Position numbers and translations under genes: made by a program. Under the pieces are notes generated by a model that ran no database searches, was not told the origin of the DNA, and saw only the letters and a list, made by a program, of their open reading frames with translations. Positions 5,169-13,272 of a DNA stretch of 21,016 nt are shown here, one piece after another; the stretch's first letter is position 1; each line of letters opens with the position of its first letter. The DNA is from Nitrospira lenta (GTDB taxonomy: Bacteria; Nitrospirota; Nitrospiria; Nitrospirales; Nitrospiraceae), in the NCBI GenBank assembly GCA_945906715.1, contig CAMDRK010000010.1, forward strand, positions 1-21,016, given 5' to 3'.

Positions 5169-8100
5169 ATGGTTGAACGGATCATCGAATTCAGCGCGAG
5201 AAATCGCTTCATCGTCTTCCTGCTGGTCTTTGCATTCTCAGCAGTCGGGCTCTGGGCGATGTGGCAGACACCGATCGATGCCCTGCCGGATATTTCCGAC
5301 ACGCAGGTCATCGTCTATACCACCTGGCCGGGACGCTCGCCCGATCTCGTCGAAGATCAGATCACGTATCCGATTGTTACGGCGCTGCTCTCCGCTCCCA
5401 ATGTCACCGTTGTCCGTGGCTTCTCGGACTTTGGCTATTCCTATGTCTACATTCTCTTCAAAGACGGCACGGATATTTATTGGGCCAGGTCGCGCATCCT
5501 CGAACGGTTGAGCCAACTCTCCGGACGCATGCCGGAGGGAGTGATGCCACAGTTGGGGCCGGACGCCACCGGCGTCGGCTGGGTGTTTCAATATGCCCTC
5601 GTGGATGAGTCGGGACAACAGGATCTCGCCTCCTTGCGCAGTTTCCAGGATTGGTATCTCCAGTACTGGTTGCGGGCCGTGGAAGGCGTGGCTGAAGTGG
5701 CGAGCATCGGCGGCTTTGTCCGGCAGTACCAGGTCAATCTCGATCCGACCAAGGTCTCGGCCTATCGCCTGTCCATTCCCTCCATTGTGGAAACGATTCG
5801 ACAGAGCAACAACGACGTGGGTGGCCGTGTTGTGGAGTTTTCGGGGATCGAATACGTGGTCCGTGGCCGCGGCTACATCAAGAAGGCTGAGGACATTGAG
5901 AAGATCGCCGTGGCTGTCAACGAGAACGGCACGCCAATTCTGTTGCGTGACGTGGCCACGGTCCGGCTCGGGCCGGACATGAGACGAGGACTGGCGGAGT
6001 TAGACGGCCAAGGCGAGGTCGCCGGCGGCATTGTGATTATGCGGTTCGGCGAGAATGCGCTCACGGTGATCGAACGAGTCAAGGCGAAACTGAAAGAGAT
6101 TGAACCGTCCATGCCAAAAGGCGTCAAGGTGGTCAGCACCTACGACCGGAGCGACTTGATCCACGAATCGATCGCCACGGCAAACGAGAGTCTCCTGGAA
6201 GAACTGATTGTCACCGGCGTGTTGATTGTCGCGTTCCTGTTACATGTCCGCTCCGCAATCGTGCCCATTCTCACCCTGCCGCTTGCGGTGCTGATCGCGT
6301 TCATTCCCATGTACCTCATGGGGATCGGCATCAATATTATGTCGCTGGGCGGCATCATCGTCGCGATCGGCGATATGGTGGATGCGGCCATCGTGATCGT
6401 GGACAACGCCCATAAACGGCTGGAGGAGTGGGAGCGGGATGGGAAGGTCGGCGATCGGCTCCAGATCCTGATCGATTCCGCTAAAGAAGTCGGCCCGCCT
6501 ATTTTTGCCTCCGTGCTCGTCATTGCCATTTCGTTTATTCCAATCTTTGCCCTCGAAGCCCAGGAAGGCCGGATGTTCAAGCCGCTGGCCTGGACGAATA
6601 ACCTCGCGATTGCCATGTGCGCGGTGCTGGCCATTACCCTGGTTCCCGCCTGCTTGCCGACCTTCATTCGCGGGCGGATTTTCCCGGAGCAACGGCACCC
6701 AGTGAGCAGGGGCCTCCAACGCCTCTATGCGCCGCTGTTAAAATGGACGTTGCTGCATCGCGGAACCGTGGTAGTCCTGGCCATTGGACTCATGCTCAGT
6801 GTCGTTCCCGTGTACCAGCGCATGGGGTCGGAGTTCATGCCGCCACTGTATGAGGGGACGATCCTCTACATGCCCACCACCCTGCCCGGGCTCTCGGTGA
6901 CGGAGGCCAGCCGGCTGCTTCAGATCATGGATCAAACGCTGCGATCATTCCCCGAGGTGGAGCATGTCTTCGGCAAAGCCGGGCGGGCCGAGACCTCCAC
7001 CGACCCGGCGCCCTTCAGCATGATGGAAGTGGTCGTCGAGCTGAAATCGAAGGATCGGTGGCGGCCAGGGCTGAGCTATGAGGGACTCGTGGATGAGATG
7101 GATCGCGCGCTCAAGATTCCTGGTGTAACGAACGCGTGGACGATGCCGATCAAGGCGCGGATCGACATGCTGACGACTGGGATTCGGACGCCGGTCGGGA
7201 TCAAAATCTTTGGTCCGGATCTGAAGCAGATCGAACAGATCGGCGAGCATCTGGAGATGGTGCTCAAAGAGGTCCCAGGCACGCGGAGCGTATACGCAGA
7301 GCGGGTATCCGGCGGCTACTTCTTGGACTTCGACATCAACCGTGACGAGATCGCCCGCTACGGACTCAAGGTCATGGATGTCGGCAAAATCATCGAAACG
7401 GCCATCGGGGGTGAAAATATCGCGACCACCATCGAAGGCCGTGAGCGCTATCCGATCAACGTCCGCTATCTCCGTGAGTTGCGAGATGATCCTGAAAAGC
7501 TGAAGCGCGTGCTCGTGGATACGCCGACCGGCGCGCAAGTGCCGCTCGCGCAACTCGCGACGCTGCGCTTTGTCAATGGGCCACCGATGATTCGGGACGA
7601 AAACGGTATGTTGGCCGGCTATGTCTTCCTGGACATGGCGGGGCGGGATGTCGGCGGCTATGTGGAGGATCTTAAACGAGTAGTGAGAGAGAAGGTGACG
7701 CTGCCGGTTGGCTATACGATTGTCTGGTCCGGTCAATATGAGTTCATGGAGCGGGCGAAAGAGCGGCTGAAGTTCGTCGTGCCGCTGACGCTCATCATCA
7801 TCTTCGTAATCTTCTATTTCGCGTTTCAATCGGTTGCGAAAACCTTCATGGTGATGGTGGGGGTACCGCTCTCGCTGGTCGGCGCGGTGTGGTACCTGGC
7901 TATCCTCGACTACAACATGAGCATCGCAGTGTGGGTGGGGCTTATCACGGTCGTAGGTACAGCCGCAGAAACCAGCGCCGTGATGTTGGCCTATCTCGAC
8001 GAAGCCTGTAAGCGGCGAAAAGAGGCCGGGGGACTACGAACACTTCAAGACCTCATCGAAACCGTCCAGCTTGGCGCGGTGGAACGCATCCGACCCATGG

Positions 8101-8384
8101 CCATGATCGGGCTTGTCGATGTCGTTGGGTTATTCCCCGTGATGTGGGCCACCGGCACCGGCGCCGACGTCATGAAACGGATCGCCGCCCCTCAAGTCGG
8201 TGGCGTGTTCTCCGCCATGATCCTCACACTGCTGGTCATTCCGCCCGTCTATGTGACGTGGCGGTGGTGGAAGGAACGACGAGAGACCCAGATGAGACCA
8301 GGAGCGATGGAAAGAGAAAGTCCCGGGCGATTGGAGACAAGTAGAAAGGGAGGGCTAAATGAAGCACCAACACTTGAAGGGTAA
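5169..8384 (+). CDS. cusA: HME-family RND pump for Cu(I)/Ag(I) (CusA-like)
   Basis: The product has 1071 residues, a full-length heavy-metal RND transporter (usual length about 1040-1050) that uses the proton gradient to export ions. Hallmarks are PIDALPDISDTQVIV near the N-terminus, DFGYSYVYILFKDGTDIYWARSR and the TM4 segment AIGDMVDAAIVIVDNAHK with proton-relay D405. The three Met ligands of E. coli CusA (M573, M623, M672 from the literature) have counterparts at M568 in LYMP, M618 in FSMME and M667 in RIDML, all shifted by the same five residues. This supports Cu/Ag, not Zn/Co. TM10 keeps E in AAETSAVML. At the position I match to CusA Lys984 there is Met977 (RPMAM), a possible change in the proton path. 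A hydrophilic C-tail of about 35 residues is extra. Start ATG 5169 has only a weak AAGAAA upstream. Confidence 0.96.
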   Translation: MVERIIEFSARNRFIVFLLVFAFSAVGLWAMWQTPIDALPDISDTQVIVYTTWPGRSPDLVEDQITYPIVTALLSAPNVTVVRGFSDFGYSYVYILFKDGTDIYWARSRILERLSQLSGRMPEGVMPQLGPDATGVGWVFQYALVDESGQQDLASLRSFQDWYLQYWLRAVEGVAEVASIGGFVRQYQVNLDPTKVSAYRLSIPSIVETIRQSNNDVGGRVVEFSGIEYVVRGRGYIKKAEDIEKIAVAVNENGTPILLRDVATVRLGPDMRRGLAELDGQGEVAGGIVIMRFGENALTVIERVKAKLKEIEPSMPKGVKVVSTYDRSDLIHESIATANESLLEELIVTGVLIVAFLLHVRSAIVPILTLPLAVLIAFIPMYLMGIGINIMSLGGIIVAIGDMVDAAIVIVDNAHKRLEEWERDGKVGDRLQILIDSAKEVGPPIFASVLVIAISFIPIFALEAQEGRMFKPLAWTNNLAIAMCAVLAITLVPACLPTFIRGRIFPEQRHPVSRGLQRLYAPLLKWTLLHRGTVVVLAIGLMLSVVPVYQRMGSEFMPPLYEGTILYMPTTLPGLSVTEASRLLQIMDQTLRSFPEVEHVFGKAGRAETSTDPAPFSMMEVVVELKSKDRWRPGLSYEGLVDEMDRALKIPGVTNAWTMPIKARIDMLTTGIRTPVGIKIFGPDLKQIEQIGEHLEMVLKEVPGTRSVYAERVSGGYFLDFDINRDEIARYGLKVMDVGKIIETAIGGENIATTIEGRERYPINVRYLRELRDDPEKLKRVLVDTPTGAQVPLAQLATLRFVNGPPMIRDENGMLAGYVFLDMAGRDVGGYVEDLKRVVREKVTLPVGYTIVWSGQYEFMERAKERLKFVVPLTLIIIFVIFYFAFQSVAKTFMVMVGVPLSLVGAVWYLAILDYNMSIAVWVGLITVVGTAAETSAVMLAYLDEACKRRKEAGGLRTLQDLIETVQLGAVERIRPMAMIGLVDVVGLFPVMWATGTGADVMKRIAAPQVGGVFSAMILTLLVIPPVYVTWRWWKERRETQMRPGAMERESPGRLETSRKGGLNEAPTLEG

Positions 8385-8571
8385 GCGCGACGAAAAGGCC
8401 GTCACAACACAGGAGGATAACTCCCAAGCGGGTGCCTTGTCCGATGAGCTACAGGAGCAGATCGCAAAGCGGGCCTATGAGCTTTATCTCGAGCGAGGTT
8501 GCCGGGAGGGGTGCGATGTGGAGGACTGGGTTGACGCGGAACGGGAGATTCTTACGGTACCCCGTGGGTAG
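8359..8571 (+). CDS. DUF2934 family small protein
   Basis: The product has 70 residues. The gene starts within the last 26 bases of cusA and has a GGGAGG site upstream. The C-terminal half matches the DUF2934 pattern from memory: LQEQIAKRAYELYLERG, then C-R-E-G-C-DVEDWVDAEREIL. It is a short helical cytosolic domain of unknown function, common in soil and nitrifying bacteria, often next to stress genes. The first 30 residues are charged and probably flexible. The two Cys residues in ERGCREGC replace more usual small residues and might bind metal, but this is speculation. The overlap suggests co-transcription with cusA. Confidence 0.85.
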   Translation: MKHQHLKGKRDEKAVTTQEDNSQAGALSDELQEQIAKRAYELYLERGCREGCDVEDWVDAEREILTVPRG

Positions 8572-8647
8572 GAGCGAATGTTCCCCTAGCCGACAGGTTC
8601 AATATCGTCGCGACTCTGTACGGGCGAAGAGAGAAGGTGTCTACCCG

Positions 8648-10492
8648 ATGAACACCGTGAAAGATCCGGTCTGCGGCATGATGCTTCCGGCTGGAGAAGG
8701 ACTCTCTGTCGTCTATCAGGGACAAGAGTTCCGGTTCTGCTCCGATCTCTGCAAACGAACCTTCTTAGCCACACCGGAACGCTACACGGCTGAACTGGCA
8801 GGAGCGCCATTGAGTGTCGCGGACGTGACCAGGCGCATCGCGTATTTTTCGATGGAAGTTGCAGTGGACCCGGGCATCCCGACCTACAGTGGCGGCCTGG
8901 GCGTGCTGGCCGGTGACACGTTACGATCTTGCGCCGATCTCAAGATTCCCATCGTGGCTGTTAGTCTGCTTTATAGACGCGGCTATTTCGAACAACACCT
9001 GGATGAATGGGGCAATCAGCGTGAACAGCCTGTGCGGTGGGATCCCGCAAGGCTCGCTCGGCTGCTTCCAACGACAGTCCGCGTGGCGATTGAAGATCGT
9101 CCTGTCGTGATTCGGGCATGGCAATACGACATCATCGGCCTCACAGGCTATGTGGTTCCCCTGCTGCTCTTAGACACCCATGTCGAGGAGAATGCGTCCG
9201 GTGATCGGGAACTGACCAGTGACCTCTACGGTGGCGATGAACGGTACCGTCTGGCCCAGGAAATTGTCTTGGGCATCGGCGGCATCAAAATGCTCCGAGC
9301 CCTGGGCTACACCCATCTTGAACGGTTCCACATGAACGAAGGCCATGCGGCCTTGCTGGCCCTTGAACTGCTGCGCGAGCGCAAACAGAGCGAGCTGGCG
9401 TCGTGGGATTTCGATGGCGTGAGGCGGGACTGCCTCTTCACCACCCACACTCCAGTTCCAGCTGGCCATGATCAGTTCTCCTATGAGCTCGTGAAGCAAA
9501 TGCTCGGCGACACCACGCCGTTGGATGTCCTGCAGATGCTGGGTGGCAATGACAGATTGAACATGACGCTCCTGGCCTTGAATATGAGCAGCTATGTAAA
9601 CGGAGTCGCCAAGCGCCACGGAGAAGTCTCGCAGGACATGTTCCCGGGGTTCGCCATCGACTCCATTACAAATGGTGTGCATTCTGTCACCTGGACATCT
9701 CCCAGCTTCCGGCAGCTGTATGACCGGTATATCCCTGGCTGGAGGACTGATTCCTTCGCCCTCCGCCATGCCATCAGCATTCCGACCCAAGAGATCTGGG
9801 CGGCGCATGTTCACGCGAAGGCGCGATTGATCGAAGCCGTGAACCAGCGCACGAGGCAGGCTCTGAGCGATGAGGCGTTCACGATTGGTTTCGCGCGACG
9901 AGCGGCGCTGTATAAGCGAGCTGATTTGGTCTTGTCGGCTCCCAGCGAGCTGATCGAAATCGTCCGAAGGGTCGGACCGTTGCAGATTATTTTTGCCGGG
10001 AAGGCCCATCCTAAGGATGAACCCGGGAAAGAGATGATCCGGCGCGTGGTGCAACTCGCCAAGCAGCTCGATCGGGAGGTGACGATCGTCTACCTAGAGG
10101 ACTATGACATGGGGCTTGCCCAACTCCTCACCGCCGGGGTAGACCTCTGGCTCAACACGCCGCAACGCCCCCTTGAAGCCTCGGGGACATCGGGCATGAA
10201 GGCGGCGCACAACGGGGTTCCGAGTTTCAGCGTCCTGGATGGCTGGTGGCTGGAAGGTCACATCGAGGGTGTGACGGGGTGGTCGATCGGGTCACGGATG
10301 ATGGGACAAGAGCCCAATCCGGCCGAGGAAGCACGAGAACTCTATCAGAAACTGCGCTGGACAATTGTTCCTCTGTATTACCAATCGCGCGACCGTTGGA
10401 TCGATGTGATGCGGCACACGATCGCGTTCAATGCCTCGTTCTTCAACACCCATCGGATGGCGCAGCAGTATGCGACGAACGCCTACGTCTAG
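8648..10492 (+). CDS. glgP: YHS domain fused to alpha-glucan phosphorylase (GT35)
   Basis: The product has 614 residues. I start at ATG 8648, with GAAGGTG eight bases upstream, because the longer frame from 8432 overlaps the DUF2934 gene and adds non-protein-like sequence. Residues 1-45 are a YHS domain (KDPVCGMML, FRFCSDLCKRTF), a small metal-binding module usual in Cu/Hg ATPases. From about residue 57 comes a short-type alpha-glucan phosphorylase: RIAYFSMEVAVDPGIPTYSGGLG, FHMNEGHAALLALE, FTTHTPVPAGHDQF, FARRAALYKRADL and EASGTSGMKAAHNGVP with the pyridoxal-phosphate lysine K518. It would release glucose-1-phosphate from glycogen-like glucans in the cytosol. Fusion to YHS is unusual and suggests metal sensing or recruitment. 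Neighbours are a P-type ATPase and a GH57 enzyme, so a glucan-use block is likely. Confidence 0.93.
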   Translation: MNTVKDPVCGMMLPAGEGLSVVYQGQEFRFCSDLCKRTFLATPERYTAELAGAPLSVADVTRRIAYFSMEVAVDPGIPTYSGGLGVLAGDTLRSCADLKIPIVAVSLLYRRGYFEQHLDEWGNQREQPVRWDPARLARLLPTTVRVAIEDRPVVIRAWQYDIIGLTGYVVPLLLLDTHVEENASGDRELTSDLYGGDERYRLAQEIVLGIGGIKMLRALGYTHLERFHMNEGHAALLALELLRERKQSELASWDFDGVRRDCLFTTHTPVPAGHDQFSYELVKQMLGDTTPLDVLQMLGGNDRLNMTLLALNMSSYVNGVAKRHGEVSQDMFPGFAIDSITNGVHSVTWTSPSFRQLYDRYIPGWRTDSFALRHAISIPTQEIWAAHVHAKARLIEAVNQRTRQALSDEAFTIGFARRAALYKRADLVLSAPSELIEIVRRVGPLQIIFAGKAHPKDEPGKEMIRRVVQLAKQLDREVTIVYLEDYDMGLAQLLTAGVDLWLNTPQRPLEASGTSGMKAAHNGVPSFSVLDGWWLEGHIEGVTGWSIGSRMMGQEPNPAEEARELYQKLRWTIVPLYYQSRDRWIDVMRHTIAFNASFFNTHRMAQQYATNAYV

Positions 10493-10518
10493 GATCTGGT
10501 AAAGGCGGTAAGCAGACG

Positions 10519-13221
10519 ATGACCTCCCTTTGGCATACTTTCACCGCCGAAGCCTTCGAGCAAGAGCTCCAGTCAGACATAGATACAGGACTTACCGTTT
10601 CCGAGGCACAGCATCGTTTGGCGACAGTTGGTCCGAACGAACTGCCCGAAGCCGCTCCGCCCTCACCGCTCAAGATTTTCCTGAGTCAATTCACGAGTCT
10701 CATTGTTTGGGTGCTCATCGGCGCCGCCGCCGTGTCCGGTCTCTTGCAGGAATGGATCGATGCCGTTGCCATTCTCGCGATCGTCGCACTGAATGCGATC
10801 CTCGGTTTCGTACAGGAATTCCGGGCTGAACGGTCGCTTGCGGCGCTGAAACAACTCTCAGTGGCGACCGCACGGGTCATCCGCGATGGCACCGTATTAG
10901 CAATCCCTGCCAGTCAAGTCGTGCCTGGCGATCTCATACAGATCGAAGCGGGTGACCGTGTTCCAGCAGATAGTCGCCTAGTCTATGCGACGGGGTTCCA
11001 GACACAGGAGGCCTCGCTGACCGGCGAATCGACCCCGGTCGCTAAATCAGCCGAGCCGATTCCACAAACAGAGGTGCCCTTGGGTGACCGCCATAACATG
11101 CTCTTCATGGGGACCATTGTCGTCTCCGGGAAAGGGCGCGCGCTGGTGACGGCCACCGGAGCCCAGACGGAGCTTGGGAAGATTGCCGCACTGATTCACC
11201 GAGAAGCCCAGGCCGAGCAAGAGGAGACACCGCTGCAACGTCGGCTGGAGCAGCTGGGGCACACCCTGCTGTGGTTGTCCCTCGGCATTGTCACGGTTGT
11301 GTTCCTGCTTGGCACCCTGCGCGGCATCACGGCGGTGACGATGTTTCTCACCGCGGTGAGTTTGGCGGTGGCTGCGATCCCGGAAGGACTCCCGGCTGTC
11401 GTAACCGTCACGCTGGCGCTCGGGGTCACACGGATGGTGCAGCGCCATGCGCTGATCCGGCGATTGCCCGCGGTCGAAACGTTGGGCTCGACGACGGTCA
11501 TCTGTTCCGACAAGACCGGCACGCTCACGAAGAACGAAATGACGGTGACGGCCCTCTATCAAGGCGGAGAAATTTTCACCGTGACTGGTGACGGGTACGC
11601 CCCAGTCGGGGAGATCCGGTCGGACAGTGAGCCCATGACATCGGATCTGAAACCAGGGATCATGGCGCTCTTGCGCGCCTCGGTGCTGTGTAATGGGGCG
11701 GAGCTGCGGCAGGAGTCTCTGATTTGGCACATCGTGGGTGATCCGACGGAGGGCGCATTGCTGGTCGCAGCCGCAAAGGCCGGACTGACGAAGAATCACC
11801 TTGAACAGGAAAATCCCTGGCTGGGTGAAGTGCCGTTTGACTCAGAGCGTAAGAAAATGACAGTGGTGCGTCAAACTCCCTCGGGTCCAGTCGCCTTTGT
11901 CAAAGGCGCCCCGGATGTCTTGTTGCGCGACTGCCAAGCCTGGCTCACACGAGGCGGCGAAATTCAGCCGCTTACGGATGCGATCCGCCAGGAGATTACG
12001 GCCACCAATCAGCGCCTTGCGTCTCAAGCGCTCAGGGTCCTCGGGGTGGCCATGCGTCCGTTGGACCGGATTCCGGACGTCTATGACGCCAAGAGTCTCG
12101 AATACGATCTCGTGTTCTTGGGATTGGTCGGCATGAAAGATCCGATCAGACCGGAAGCGAAGGCGGCGGTGGAAACCTGTCGTGCGGCTGGGATTCGAAC
12201 CGTCATGATCACCGGAGATCATAGGGACACGGCGGTCTCCATTGCGAAAGAGCTAGGGATCATGGAGCCTGGTGAGCAAGCCATCTCAGGGGCGGAGCTA
12301 AACCAACTCTCGGATGAGGAGTTGCGTGATCGAGTGAAGGCAGCGGCGGTCTATGCGCGGGTCACAGCAGAACACAAACTACGAGTCGTCCGCGCGTGGA
12401 AGCAACAGGGAGCCGTCGTAGCGATGACGGGCGATGGCGTGAACGATGCGCCCGCACTCAAAGCCGCGGACATCGGGGTGGCGATGGGCATAACTGGCAC
12501 GGACGTCACCAAAGAAGCCTCAGACATGGTCGTGATGGATGATAGCTTCGCCTCCATTGCGGCGGCCGTCGAGGAGGGCCGGGCGATTTACGACAACATT
12601 CGGAAGAGTGTCTACTTTCTGCTCTCCTGCAACATCAGCGAGATTCTGCTGATGTTGCTGGCAACACTGTTCGGGCTCCCGCTTCCTCTGCTCCCAGTGC
12701 AAATCCTGTGGATCAACTTGGTCACAGACGGCTTGCCCGCCCTGGCCTTGGCGGTTGACCCAGCAGACAAGGGCTTGATGCAACGGCCTCCGCGTCCGCC
12801 ACAGGAACAGTTCCTCACACGGGCACGCTTGCTGAGACTCTTTGTCCAGGGAACCTTCATCGCCGTCATCACGCTCCTGACGTTCTTGTATTGCCTCTAC
12901 GGCATGGACCTCAATCTGGACCGGGCTCGCACCCTCACGTTTACGGTGATGGTTCTGGCGCAGCTCTTCCATGCCCTGAATAACCGGAGCGAGGACCGAT
13001 CGATCTTTGCGCTCGGCCTCTGGACGAACAAGCCGTTGCTCGCGACGGTCGGGCTGTCCGCGCTGCTGCAGGCCGGCATTGTGTCCTGGCCGTCGGTTCA
13101 ACACATCTTCAAGGTCGCGCCTTTCGATCCTGAACATTGGGTTCTTGCCATTGGCATCGGGATGCTGCCGCTCGTCGCCATGGAAATCTGGAAGGTAGCA
13201 AGAAAGAACGCAGACAGATAG
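10519..13221 (+). CDS. P2A-type (Ca2+-ATPase-like) cation-transporting ATPase
   Basis: The product has 900 residues from ATG 10519. The longer open frame from 10246 lies inside the phosphorylase gene and is rejected. It pumps a divalent cation, probably Ca2+ (Mn2+ possible), out of the cytosol using ATP. Order: N-terminal cation-ATPase domain, LTGES actuator, TM4 AAIPEGLPAVVTVTLALG with E289, phosphorylation site CSDKTGTLT with D331, FVKGAPD in the nucleotide domain and MTGDGVNDAPALKAADIG. Site-II ligands of SERCA are kept (E289, N733, D737), as are N705 and E708 of TM5. SERCA E908 of site I is Q815 here (VLAQLFHALN), so one ion per cycle is likely. It lacks the CPC motif and heavy-metal domains, so it is not a CopA-type copper ATPase. 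It lies 26 bases after the phosphorylase gene. Confidence 0.92.
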   Translation: MTSLWHTFTAEAFEQELQSDIDTGLTVSEAQHRLATVGPNELPEAAPPSPLKIFLSQFTSLIVWVLIGAAAVSGLLQEWIDAVAILAIVALNAILGFVQEFRAERSLAALKQLSVATARVIRDGTVLAIPASQVVPGDLIQIEAGDRVPADSRLVYATGFQTQEASLTGESTPVAKSAEPIPQTEVPLGDRHNMLFMGTIVVSGKGRALVTATGAQTELGKIAALIHREAQAEQEETPLQRRLEQLGHTLLWLSLGIVTVVFLLGTLRGITAVTMFLTAVSLAVAAIPEGLPAVVTVTLALGVTRMVQRHALIRRLPAVETLGSTTVICSDKTGTLTKNEMTVTALYQGGEIFTVTGDGYAPVGEIRSDSEPMTSDLKPGIMALLRASVLCNGAELRQESLIWHIVGDPTEGALLVAAAKAGLTKNHLEQENPWLGEVPFDSERKKMTVVRQTPSGPVAFVKGAPDVLLRDCQAWLTRGGEIQPLTDAIRQEITATNQRLASQALRVLGVAMRPLDRIPDVYDAKSLEYDLVFLGLVGMKDPIRPEAKAAVETCRAAGIRTVMITGDHRDTAVSIAKELGIMEPGEQAISGAELNQLSDEELRDRVKAAAVYARVTAEHKLRVVRAWKQQGAVVAMTGDGVNDAPALKAADIGVAMGITGTDVTKEASDMVVMDDSFASIAAAVEEGRAIYDNIRKSVYFLLSCNISEILLMLLATLFGLPLPLLPVQILWINLVTDGLPALALAVDPADKGLMQRPPRPPQEQFLTRARLLRLFVQGTFIAVITLLTFLYCLYGMDLNLDRARTLTFTVMVLAQLFHALNNRSEDRSIFALGLWTNKPLLATVGLSALLQAGIVSWPSVQHIFKVAPFDPEHWVLAIGIGMLPLVAMEIWKVARKNADR

Positions 13222-13272
13222 AGCCGGACAGACACTGAGGTCACTCCGCTCGGATTGAGAGAATGTACGACC

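Noticed and set aside
8432..8647. N-terminal extension of the glucan phosphorylase frame
   Set aside because: It overlaps the DUF2934 gene in another frame, has no protein-like features and lacks a ribosome site, whereas ATG 8648 has one and starts exactly at the YHS domain.
10246..10518. N-terminal extension of the P-type ATPase frame
   Set aside because: It lies entirely within the 3' end of the phosphorylase gene. The ATPase family N-terminus begins normally at ATG 10519.
12185..12200. GGGATTCGAAC, a string that resembles a tRNA T-arm
   Set aside because: It lies in a conserved coding part of the P-type ATPase, and no cloverleaf can be drawn around it.
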